Source of the DNA: Pseudoxanthomonas suwonensis
Lineage (GTDB): Bacteria > Pseudomonadota > Gammaproteobacteria > Xanthomonadales > Xanthomonadaceae
DNA: 17,397 nucleotides
Reading direction: 5' to 3'
NCBI GenBank assembly: GCA_003240695.1
Contig: QFNC01000050.1
Location: 1 to 17,397, forward strand
Below are positions 7,906 to 14,730 of the stretch, piece after piece. A program made the position numbers and the translations under genes. Below the pieces are notes generated by a model. It saw only the letters and a program-made list of their open reading frames with translations. It did no database searches and had not been told where the DNA came from. Every line of letters begins with the position of its first letter. The stretch's first letter is position 1.

Positions 7906-8820
7906 TCACTGATGGCGGCTCGGCCACCGACCGGCGCGCGACCGCACTGCTTCATGGCTGGCCCGGATCGCGGCTGCGGCGGCTTCATGACCGGCCTGCA
8001 GCACACCGATGAACAAGGAGTCCACGACGAGCAGCTGTGCGATGCGGCTGCTGAGCGCGCCGGACCGGTAGGTGGACTCTCTAGCCGCGGTCAGCAGGAC
8101 CACGTCCGCGACGTCGCAGACGTCCGAGCCGGGCACGTTCGTGATCGCCAGAGTGCGTGCGCCGGCCTTCCGGGCCAGTCTCAGGAAGTCCACTGTCTCG
8201 GGTGTCGACCCCGAGTACGTGATCGCAATGGCCACTGTTGTCGCATCGAACGTCGAAGCAGCGGTCCAGGCGGAATGAGGATCCGACCACTCCAATGCTG
8301 TGAGTCCGATCCTGGTGAGTTTCTGCTGCAGGTCCGCACTCACCGTTGCGCTCGCTCCGAGCCCGAAGATGTCGATGCGTCGAGCCGCCGCCACACAGCT
8401 GACCGCCCGCGCCAGTTCAGATGTGTCCAGCACAGCAGCGGTCTCGTCGATCGAGAGTCTCTCGTCCCTGGCGAGCTTCGCGACCACCTGCTCGAGTGGA
8501 TCGTCACGCGTGATGTCAGAGGTTGCGATATGACTGTCCCTCGACGCGATCTGCAGCTTGAGCGCGTCTTCGGTGAGTGCGCGGCGGAACTGCTTCATGC
8601 CACTGAATCCCAGCCGCGTGTAGAGCCTCATCACAGTGCTGGTCGAGGTGGCTCCGCGCTCCGCCATCTCGTTGATCGAAATGGAGGCGTGGCCCCCGGG
8701 GTCACCGAGCAGTCTCTCAGCCAGGCGTCGTTCCGCCGGGGGCATCTCCGGCAGTGAGCACGTGATGCGGGCGAAGACGCCTCGTTCTGGCGCTGGCGGC
8801 GAGGGTGGCTCCATATCCAC
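7906..8820 (-). CDS. RpiR/MurR-family transcriptional regulator with SIS domain
   Basis: About 304 residues. An N-terminal helix-turn-helix domain of the RpiR type spans residues 16-85 (PPAERRLAERLL, ISINEMAERGATSTSTVMRLYTRLGF, GMKQFRRAL). A SIS sugar-phosphate domain spans about 135-275, with IDIFGLGAS, the phosphate-binding ITYSGSTPETVD and ARTLAITNVPGS. RpiR proteins of this kind repress or activate sugar-catabolic operons in response to a phosphorylated sugar; MurR with MurNAc-6-phosphate is the known case closest to this context. The gene is divergent from the transporter/anmK operon and shares its 140-base control region, so that operon is the likely target. The start could be GTG 8820 or ATG 8814; neither has a strong ribosome binding site. 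The 3' end converges on the transglutaminase gene. Confidence 0.88.
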   Translation of the reverse strand: MDMEPPSPPAPERGVFARITCSLPEMPPAERRLAERLLGDPGGHASISINEMAERGATSTSTVMRLYTRLGFSGMKQFRRALTEDALKLQIASRDSHIATSDITRDDPLEQVVAKLARDERLSIDETAAVLDTSELARAVSCVAAARRIDIFGLGASATVSADLQQKLTRIGLTALEWSDPHSAWTAASTFDATTVAIAITYSGSTPETVDFLRLARKAGARTLAITNVPGSDVCDVADVVLLTAARESTYRSGALSSRIAQLLVVDSLFIGVLQAGHEAAAAAIRASHEAVRSRAGRWPSRHQ

Positions 8821-8855
8821 CGGACGCTACCCGAAGAACCCAGGCGGGTGGGCGT

Positions 8856-8874
8856 GAATAATTGACATAGTTTC
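8856..8874. promoter_or_regulatory. candidate operator for the RpiR/MurR-like regulator
   Basis: The 19-base sequence GAATAATTGACATAGTTTC has imperfect dyad symmetry of the form GAA-N4-TG-N-CA-N4-TTC. It covers the -35 hexamer of the operon promoter, so a protein bound here would block RNA polymerase. GAA...TTC arms fit the general look of RpiR-family sites, but I cannot confirm that this regulator binds here. Confidence 0.45.
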
Positions 8875-8892
8875 GCTCGTTGCGGGTAAGAT
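8862..8892 (+). promoter_or_regulatory. promoter of the muropeptide-type uptake operon
   Basis: A perfect -35 hexamer TTGACA at 8862-8867 is followed after 19 bases by TAAGAT at 8887-8892 as a -10 element (4 of 6 consensus). The spacer is longer than the usual 17, which often goes with regulated promoters. Transcription would start near 8899, leaving a leader of about 60 bases before the ATG at 8961. Confidence 0.5.
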
Positions 8893-8948
8893 TTCTCAAG
8901 ACCTGCCTACTCGTCATGGGGATGCAAGGATGCAGCCCGGGTCGGTCT

Positions 8949-8955
8949 GAGGAGG
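8949..8955 (+). promoter_or_regulatory. strong ribosome binding site of the binding-protein gene
   Basis: GAGGAGG lies 5 bases before the ATG at 8961. The frame is open further upstream to 8880, but this site and the lipoprotein signal peptide that follows fix the start at 8961. Confidence 0.85.
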
Positions 8956-8960
8956 TTCTC

Positions 8961-10514
8961 ATGGCACATCCCGTCCGTCCGGGCGCGTCTAGCCTGGCCA
9001 AGGCATCGGTCCTCGCTGCTGTGTCAGCGCTGATGGTTGCCTCGTGCACCGTGGGCCCAGAGTCCGGCGGGGGTGGCAACGACGCGAGTTCGCAGGATCT
9101 GGTCGTGGGAGTCACCGCCGACGTCGACAACCTGTTCCCGTGGACCGCTACCCAATTCCAGTCCATCGACGTGCTCACCCAGGTCTACAGCTCGCTGACC
9201 CAGTTCGACGCCGAACTGGAGGTGGTCCCCAGCCTGGCCGAGGAGTGGGAGGTCAGTGACGACGGCCTGACCTACACCTTCGAACTGCGTGACGATGTCA
9301 CCTTCAGCGACGGATCCACGTTCGATTCCGAGGACGTCGTGTTCTCCTACGAATCCATCATGGATGAGGAGACCGCAGCGGTGTCCGCTAACAGCCTGGC
9401 GTCGGTCGACAAGGTCACCGCAGTGGACGAGGACACTGTCGAGATCACCCTGAGCTCGCCTGATGCTTCACTTCCGTCGAAGCTTGCCTCCACCACCATG
9501 GCGATCCTCCCTTCTGACGCTGATATGGAAGCGCTGCAGTCCGTGCCCATCGGCACTGGGGCGTTCATCTTCAAGTCGAGGACCCCGAACGAGTCCCTCA
9601 CGCTGAAGTCCAACCCGGATTTCTGGGGAGGTGCGCCAGAACTGGATACCGTCGAGTTCCGCGTCATCCCTGATCAGTCGGCCATCGTCGCAGCCCTGCA
9701 GGCGGGCAACATCCAGTTCGCTGTGTTCGACGACCCGCTGATGGCGGAGACCGTCGGAGGTGATATCGAGGTCACCCAGACACCGCAGTTGAGCTATCAC
9801 ACGCTTCAGATGAACGCGAGCGAGACCCCCCTGGATGATGTGAACGTGCGCCTTGCGATCGCGTGCGCCATCGATCGCCAGGAAGTGCTCGACACCGCGG
9901 CGATGGGCGCGGGGGAGATCACCGGGCCGTTCACCTCGCCCGCGTACCGCTCGGACCCTGATGCCCGCCCCTGCCCCACGAAGGACGTCGAGAAGGCGAA
10001 GCAGCACTTGGCGGACGCGGGGTACGAGGATGGCCTGACGCTCAGTGCAATCGTCATGCAGGACAGCTACGCGACGGCGGTCGCGGAGGCCGAGAACATC
10101 CAGTCCCAGCTCGCTGACATCGGGATCACCATGGAGATCGAGTCCCTGGAATCCGGTGCCTACGTGGATCGTTGGGTGGCTGCTGACTTCCAGCTCGCCA
10201 TCGCCCTGAACGGTGGAACCCCCGACCCGGATGCGATGTACGGGCGGTACTTCACCTCGACCGGCAACCTCAATGAAGTCGCCGGCTACTCGTCGGAGAA
10301 GCTCGATGAGCTCTTCGTGCAAGGAAAAGCGGAGACCGACCCCGAGGCCCGCAAGGTCATCTACGAGGAGATCTCGCGAGAGCTCGAGGACAACGCGCCC
10401 TGGGTGTGGCTCTTTACCTCCTACAACTACACGGCCATTGCTCCGGAGGTGAAGGGTTTCGTGCCCGATGCAAGCGGCTCGCTGAAGAACTTCCGCAACA
10501 TCACCATCGAGTGA
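8961..10514 (+). CDS. ABC transporter substrate-binding lipoprotein, SBP family 5 (peptide/oligosaccharide type)
   Basis: 517 residues. The N-terminus is a lipoprotein signal peptide with lipobox VASC, the lipidated Cys being residue 29, followed by a Gly/Ser/Asp linker. The body is a typical family-5 (DppA/OppA) binding protein: DNLFPWTATQFQSIDVLTQVYSSLTQFD, then SLAEEWEVSDDGLTYTFELRDDVTFSDG, VRLAIACAIDRQEVLD, and near the C-terminus WLFTSYNYTAIAPEVKGF. It would sit on the outer face of the membrane and hand ligand to the permeases encoded next. This family binds peptides, nickel, oligosaccharides and muropeptides; the family alone does not settle the ligand. Neighbouring anmK, a cytosolic peptidoglycan-type hydrolase and a MurR-like regulator point to a (anhydro)muropeptide. 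It is the first gene of the operon, with 3 bases to the next. Confidence 0.9.
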   Translation: MAHPVRPGASSLAKASVLAAVSALMVASCTVGPESGGGGNDASSQDLVVGVTADVDNLFPWTATQFQSIDVLTQVYSSLTQFDAELEVVPSLAEEWEVSDDGLTYTFELRDDVTFSDGSTFDSEDVVFSYESIMDEETAAVSANSLASVDKVTAVDEDTVEITLSSPDASLPSKLASTTMAILPSDADMEALQSVPIGTGAFIFKSRTPNESLTLKSNPDFWGGAPELDTVEFRVIPDQSAIVAALQAGNIQFAVFDDPLMAETVGGDIEVTQTPQLSYHTLQMNASETPLDDVNVRLAIACAIDRQEVLDTAAMGAGEITGPFTSPAYRSDPDARPCPTKDVEKAKQHLADAGYEDGLTLSAIVMQDSYATAVAEAENIQSQLADIGITMEIESLESGAYVDRWVAADFQLAIALNGGTPDPDAMYGRYFTSTGNLNEVAGYSSEKLDELFVQGKAETDPEARKVIYEEISRELEDNAPWVWLFTSYNYTAIAPEVKGFVPDASGSLKNFRNITIE

Positions 10515-10517
10515 TCG

Positions 10518-11486
10518 ATGCTTCAGCAGGTGTTGTCATCTTCGGTCCTGCGGCGGATCGCAGGCGCTCTGGGAACCCTCGTCGGGGTGGCGATCGCAGT
10601 GTTCGTCATGCTGCGAGCCATCCCAGGGGACGAGATCACGGCCGCGTACGGAACGGAGGCCGCGGCTCTCACCGATGAGCAGAGAGCTGCGCTCGAACGC
10701 TACTACGGCATGGACCAACCGCTGCTGGTGCAGTTCTTCACCTGGATCGGCGAACTCCTCTCCGGCAACTTCGGATACTCGGCACGAGCAGAGGCGAGCG
10801 TCGTGGAACTGACCGTCGCGTCTCTGCCGGTGACAGTCGAGCTGGCGGTGCTCTCGATCATCCTTGCCGTCCTGATCGGGCTGCCGTTGGGAATGCTGTC
10901 CGCATCGAAGCCCGACTCCCTGCGCGACTGGCTGGGGCAGGGTGTTGCACTGGGAGGACTCGGGATTCCGACCTTCCTGCTCGGTGCAGCCCTGCTCACC
11001 ATCACCGCCCGAGCGGGCTTCAACCCGAACGGGCTGGGATATGCACGTCCCTGGGAGAATCCGGTGCTGAATCTGCAGCAGATGATCATCCCCTCCTTGG
11101 TGCTGGGTTTCGCGATCGCCGCCCCGATCATGCGAACAACGCGCACAGCGGTACTCGAGGTGCGCGAGCAGGACTTCATTCGCACTGCACGGGCCAAAGG
11201 CGTTCCCCTGCGTCGCCTCCAGCGCCACCACGTCCTGCGAAACGCTCTGATTCCGATCGTGACCATGACCGGCATGCAGTTCGGGTTCCTACTGGGTGGA
11301 GCCGTGGTGATCGAACAGATCTTCTCCCTGCCAGGAATCGGTCGGCAGGTGCTGCTGGGCATCAATCAGCAGGAATACGCCGTGGTGCAGAGCAGCGTGC
11401 TGATCATCGCCTTGATGTTCGTGCTGGTGAACCTGGCCACCGACCTGGTCTACGGGAAGATCGATCCTCGGGTGGGAGTGCAATGA
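10518..11486 (+). CDS. ABC transporter permease, DppB/OppB type
   Basis: 322 residues with about six transmembrane segments. The N-terminus LRRIAGALGTLVGVAIAVFVMLRAIPGDE and the following LERYYGMDQPLLVQFFTWIGELLSGNFGYS are typical of the DppB/GsiC permease class. The cytoplasmic coupling helix (EAA loop) EQDFIRTARAKG starts at residue 217, followed by HVLRNALIPIVT. It forms the translocation channel with the next gene product. It starts 3 bases after the binding-protein stop with no strong ribosome binding site, so translation is probably coupled. The last four bases overlap the next gene's start (ATGA). Confidence 0.93.
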   Translation: MLQQVLSSSVLRRIAGALGTLVGVAIAVFVMLRAIPGDEITAAYGTEAAALTDEQRAALERYYGMDQPLLVQFFTWIGELLSGNFGYSARAEASVVELTVASLPVTVELAVLSIILAVLIGLPLGMLSASKPDSLRDWLGQGVALGGLGIPTFLLGAALLTITARAGFNPNGLGYARPWENPVLNLQQMIIPSLVLGFAIAAPIMRTTRTAVLEVREQDFIRTARAKGVPLRRLQRHHVLRNALIPIVTMTGMQFGFLLGGAVVIEQIFSLPGIGRQVLLGINQQEYAVVQSSVLIIALMFVLVNLATDLVYGKIDPRVGVQ

Positions 11487-12370
11487 CCAGCGCGACGGAA
11501 CTTCCCATAGCCACACCGAGGCCGACCCGATTCGACGCCTCTGTGTTCCGAGGCGTCCGGCGAAGCCCGAGCGGCATGGTCGGTCTGATCGTGATCGCGT
11601 TGCTTGCGGCCCTGGCGCTCGCCGGGGCGCTGGGTCTGCTGCCGTACGGACCTGCCGACCAGAACCCTTCAGTCCGGCTGGAGGGCCCGTCAGCCGCGCA
11701 CTGGATGGGCACAGACCAGTTCGGACGGGACATCCTCTCCCGGGTTGCCTCGGGCGTGGGCAACTCGATGCTGGTGGCGGCGGTGGCCGTCCTGCTGGCC
11801 ACCGTCCTGGGTGCCGCCGGTGGAATCATCGCCGGATACTTCCAGGGCCTCACCGACACGGTCATTGGCGGGATCAACAATGTCCTGTTCGCCTTCCCTT
11901 CGCTCCTGCTCGCGCTGACCCTCGCGAGCGTCCTGGAACGGAACCGCATCACTGTGGCCATTGCCATCGCGGTGGTCTACATCCCCATCTTCGTTCGCGT
12001 GACGCGCGGCCCCGTTCTCTCGCTGAGGGAGATCGACTACATCAACGCGGCTCGTGCCACCGGAATGGGAGCGGCGGGCATCATGCTCAAGCACATCCTG
12101 CCCAACATCACGGGGATCCTCATCGTGCAGGTAACGCTGTCTCTGTCCTGGGCGGTGCTGACAGAGGCGTCCCTCAGCTTCCTCGGGTTCGGTACCCCAC
12201 CCCCGGCGGCTTCGCTCGGGTCGATGATCTTCGAAGCGCAGACTCTGACCGTGGTGGCGCCATGGACGATAGTGGGCCCCGGCCTGGTGCTGATCGCTCT
12301 GATCGTAGGTCTGAACCTGCTGGGTGATGGGCTGCGCGATGCACTCGACCCCGCCCGCAGGGGACGGTGA
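11483..12370 (+). CDS. ABC transporter permease, DppC/OppC type
   Basis: 295 residues. A short cytoplasmic N-terminus with the DppC-type SPSGMVGLIVIALL first helix precedes a periplasmic loop bearing HWMGTDQFGRDILSRV, a hallmark of this permease class. About five further hydrophobic segments follow. The EAA coupling loop EIDYINAARATG starts at residue 183, then HILPNI, then SFLGFGTPPPAASLGSMI. It pairs with the preceding permease in the membrane. GGGAG at 11474-11478 gives a good ribosome binding site before the overlapping ATG at 11483. A 37-base gap separates it from anmK. Confidence 0.93.
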   Translation: MTSATELPIATPRPTRFDASVFRGVRRSPSGMVGLIVIALLAALALAGALGLLPYGPADQNPSVRLEGPSAAHWMGTDQFGRDILSRVASGVGNSMLVAAVAVLLATVLGAAGGIIAGYFQGLTDTVIGGINNVLFAFPSLLLALTLASVLERNRITVAIAIAVVYIPIFVRVTRGPVLSLREIDYINAARATGMGAAGIMLKHILPNITGILIVQVTLSLSWAVLTEASLSFLGFGTPPPAASLGSMIFEAQTLTVVAPWTIVGPGLVLIALIVGLNLLGDGLRDALDPARRGR

Positions 12371-12407
12371 CCATGACGTCGACCGCCGTCGGGCACAGGG
12401 GGAAGCG

Positions 12408-13574
12408 ATGAGGATACTCGGCATGATCTCGGGCACCTCGCACGACGGGATAGACGTGGCCGTCGTGGACATCGATGCCGATGGTGAACGACTTGATGCG
12501 GGCATCATTCGTCACGGCTCGTACCCGTACGACCAGAAGCTGCGACGCAGACTGGTCGCGTCCCTGCCCCCGTCCTCGACCACCCTTGACGAGGTGGCCC
12601 AACTCGACACCCTCATAGGACAAGCGTTCGCGGACGCCGCTGCCACCACTCTCAGCGAGGTGGGGGAGGTGGATCTCATCGTGAGTCACGGCCAGACCGT
12701 CTATCACTGGGTCGAGGGAACAGCGGTCCACGGCACATTGCAGATCGGTCAGCCCGCCTGGGTAGCGGAACGCACGGGCACGGCGGTCCTCAGTGACGTG
12801 CGGAGCCGGGACATATCAGCGGGCGGTCAGGGTGCGCCCCTTGCGTCAACCCTGGATGCGCTCCTGCTCAATGGGCGCGACGTGCCGGCAGGAGCACTGA
12901 ACCTCGGCGGCATATCCAACCTCACCGCCGTCGCCGAAGTAGGCGTCCGCGCCTGGGACATCGGCCCGGCGAACGCACTCATCGACGCCGTCGTGAGCGA
13001 CAGGGCGCTGCATCCGCTCGGCTACGACGCCGGCGGCAGCATCGCTGCCTCGGGCACCGTCGACCAGGACCTTCTCGAGCTGCTCCTGGCAGAGCCCTAC
13101 TACGCGGCTTCGCCGCCGAAGACCACCGGCAAGGAGCTCTTCCATCTCCAGTACGTCCATGAAGCCGTGAACCGATACGGGAAGGGGATGGATGATGCGG
13201 ACCTCGTTGCAACGCTCACCTTTCTCACGGTCCGCACGGTCGCGGACGCTGTGATGGGCCACAGCCTGCGTGAACTGTTCGTCTCCGGTGGCGGGGCGCA
13301 CAACTGCGCCATGATGAACGGCTTGCGGGAGCAATGCCCCGGGGTCGAGGTCAGTGACACCTCCGCACTGGGCGTCGGCGCAGATGAGAAGGAGGCCGCG
13401 CTGATGGCCCTGCTGGGCTGGCTCAGCTGGCATGGGGTGGGGGGCGTCATTCCCAGTGCGACTGGCGCGCGCGCGGCTCGGATCCTGGGTTCGCTGACAC
13501 CGGGGGAGCGCCCTTTGCAGCTCCCGGAACCCGGAGTGCCACCGACCAGTCTGCGATTCCGAACGGAGGGCTGA
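12408..13574 (+). CDS. anmK: anhydro-N-acetylmuramic acid kinase
   Basis: 388 residues from ATG 12408 (purine-rich AGGGGGAAG just upstream). The frame is open further upstream, but that part overlaps the permease gene and lacks family homology. AnmK hallmarks: GMISGTSHDGID at residues 5-16 (phosphate-binding loop with an Asp), VSHGQTVYHW, GTLQIGQPAWVAERTG, SDVRSRDISAGGQGAPLAS (GGQGAPL at 139-145), NLGGISNL at 165-172, DIGPANALIDA, PPKTTGKELFH, SGGGAHN and GVGADEKEAALMALLG near the C-terminus. The enzyme opens the 1,6-anhydro ring of anhydroMurNAc with ATP and water to give MurNAc-6-phosphate in the cytoplasm. This product would be passed to the etherase MurQ, which is not in the window, and may also be the signal for the SIS-domain regulator. 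Its place between permease and ATPase genes ties it to the imported ligand. Confidence 0.93.
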   Translation: MRILGMISGTSHDGIDVAVVDIDADGERLDAGIIRHGSYPYDQKLRRRLVASLPPSSTTLDEVAQLDTLIGQAFADAAATTLSEVGEVDLIVSHGQTVYHWVEGTAVHGTLQIGQPAWVAERTGTAVLSDVRSRDISAGGQGAPLASTLDALLLNGRDVPAGALNLGGISNLTAVAEVGVRAWDIGPANALIDAVVSDRALHPLGYDAGGSIAASGTVDQDLLELLLAEPYYAASPPKTTGKELFHLQYVHEAVNRYGKGMDDADLVATLTFLTVRTVADAVMGHSLRELFVSGGGAHNCAMMNGLREQCPGVEVSDTSALGVGADEKEAALMALLGWLSWHGVGGVIPSATGARAARILGSLTPGERPLQLPEPGVPPTSLRFRTEG

Positions 13575-13575
13575 C

Positions 13576-14730
13576 ATGCACGCCGCCGGTGCAGAGGAGC
13601 TGGGCTACGCACTCGAGCATGCGCTCGGTGACGACCTCCGTGCGCATCGCCCCCCGGGTGCTATCCTCGGGGTCCGTGACAGGGCCGGGCTGCGCAGAGC
13701 AGCCATCGGCACGGCTGACGTCCCCTCGGGGCGACCCGCCAGCACCGAATGCTTCCAGGACATCGCCTCGGTCAGCAAAGTGCTCACCGCCTTGGCGACG
13801 CTGGTCCTGGTGTCGCGGGGGGAACTCAAGCTGAATGACACCGTGGGGAACCTTGTGGGGGCCGCACGAGCGACGGTCCATACCGACGTGAGCGTAGAAG
13901 ACCTTCTCCGCCATCGCGCCGGGATGAAGCCTTGGATGCCGCTGTATCTGATGCCCGGGTCCGCGGATCCCGTGGACCGCGCGCTGTCACTGCGTCCCGC
14001 TGGCCCGCCCGGTGCGCAGAGAGTGTATTCAGACCTGGGAATGATGGTCCTGGGTCATCTCCTGGAGACGGTGACTGGCAAGGAGCTCTCCGCGGTGATC
14101 GACGAGGTTGTTCTCAGACCCCTCGGTACCACCGCCGTCGTGCCGGGTGCACCGCCTGGTGATGCACCGACACTCACCGGTGGTGATGGCGATGCGATCG
14201 AGAAGCAGATGGTGCGAACGGGCATCCCGTATCTCACCGGGCTCGATACTGCCGACTTCGACTGGCGTACTGACCCGGTGCGCCGGGAGATCGGAGATGG
14301 CAACGCCCATCATGCCTTCGGTGGGATCGCTGGCCACGCAGGGTGGTTCTCGACGATCGATGGCCTGCTGGCCGTGGCCGCCGCCCTTGCCGACCCGGTA
14401 GCTCTCGGGATCGACGAGGCCACCCGGTGCGCGCTGCTCCATGAGGTGGACCACGGGCAGGGCCTCGGCGCCCGGCTCTATCGGGTCTCGTGGAACGGAC
14501 GCACGCGAACCTTCCTGGGACACCCGGGCTTCACCGGTGCCTTCATCGCCGCGTCAACCGATGACGGTGACGATCCCGTGCTGACAGCCCTGATGGTCAA
14601 CCGCCTACATGGATCCCCAGCGCCCGAGAGCGGGCAGCTGCGCAACGTGGAGCAGCTTTGGCACCAGGTCATGGCGTGCCTCGATGCCGCTGAGTACTCC
14701 TTGGAGGAGGAGAACCCGAATGAACGTTGA
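13576..14730 (+). CDS. cytosolic beta-lactamase-fold serine hydrolase (AmiE-like candidate)
   Basis: 384 residues, starting one base after the anmK stop with GGAGGG 5 bases upstream. It belongs to the class C beta-lactamase/DD-peptidase family (PF00144 type). SxxK is S65-V-S-K68 in DIASVSKVLTALATL, the second motif is Y151-S-D153 in RVYSDLGMMVLGHLLE, and HPGFTG at 316-321 is the HxG/KTG equivalent. The N-terminus (MHAAGAEELGYALEH) has no signal peptide, unlike true beta-lactamases and wall-acting peptidases, so it should be cytosolic and work on imported material. In Bacillus subtilis the murQ-murR-murP operon carries a protein of this fold, AmiE/YbbE, that cuts the MurNAc to L-Ala amide bond. 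By context I infer a similar amidase, or another stem-peptide hydrolase. A generic esterase cannot be excluded. The last 11 bases overlap the ATPase gene. Confidence 0.85.
   Translation: MHAAGAEELGYALEHALGDDLRAHRPPGAILGVRDRAGLRRAAIGTADVPSGRPASTECFQDIASVSKVLTALATLVLVSRGELKLNDTVGNLVGAARATVHTDVSVEDLLRHRAGMKPWMPLYLMPGSADPVDRALSLRPAGPPGAQRVYSDLGMMVLGHLLETVTGKELSAVIDEVVLRPLGTTAVVPGAPPGDAPTLTGGDGDAIEKQMVRTGIPYLTGLDTADFDWRTDPVRREIGDGNAHHAFGGIAGHAGWFSTIDGLLAVAAALADPVALGIDEATRCALLHEVDHGQGLGARLYRVSWNGRTRTFLGHPGFTGAFIAASTDDGDDPVLTALMVNRLHGSPAPESGQLRNVEQLWHQVMACLDAAEYSLEEENPNER

Noticed and set aside
8880..8960. An upstream extension of the binding-protein frame.
   Set aside because: It would start inside the promoter region, before the expected transcription start. 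GAGGAGG and the lipoprotein signal peptide place the start at 8961.
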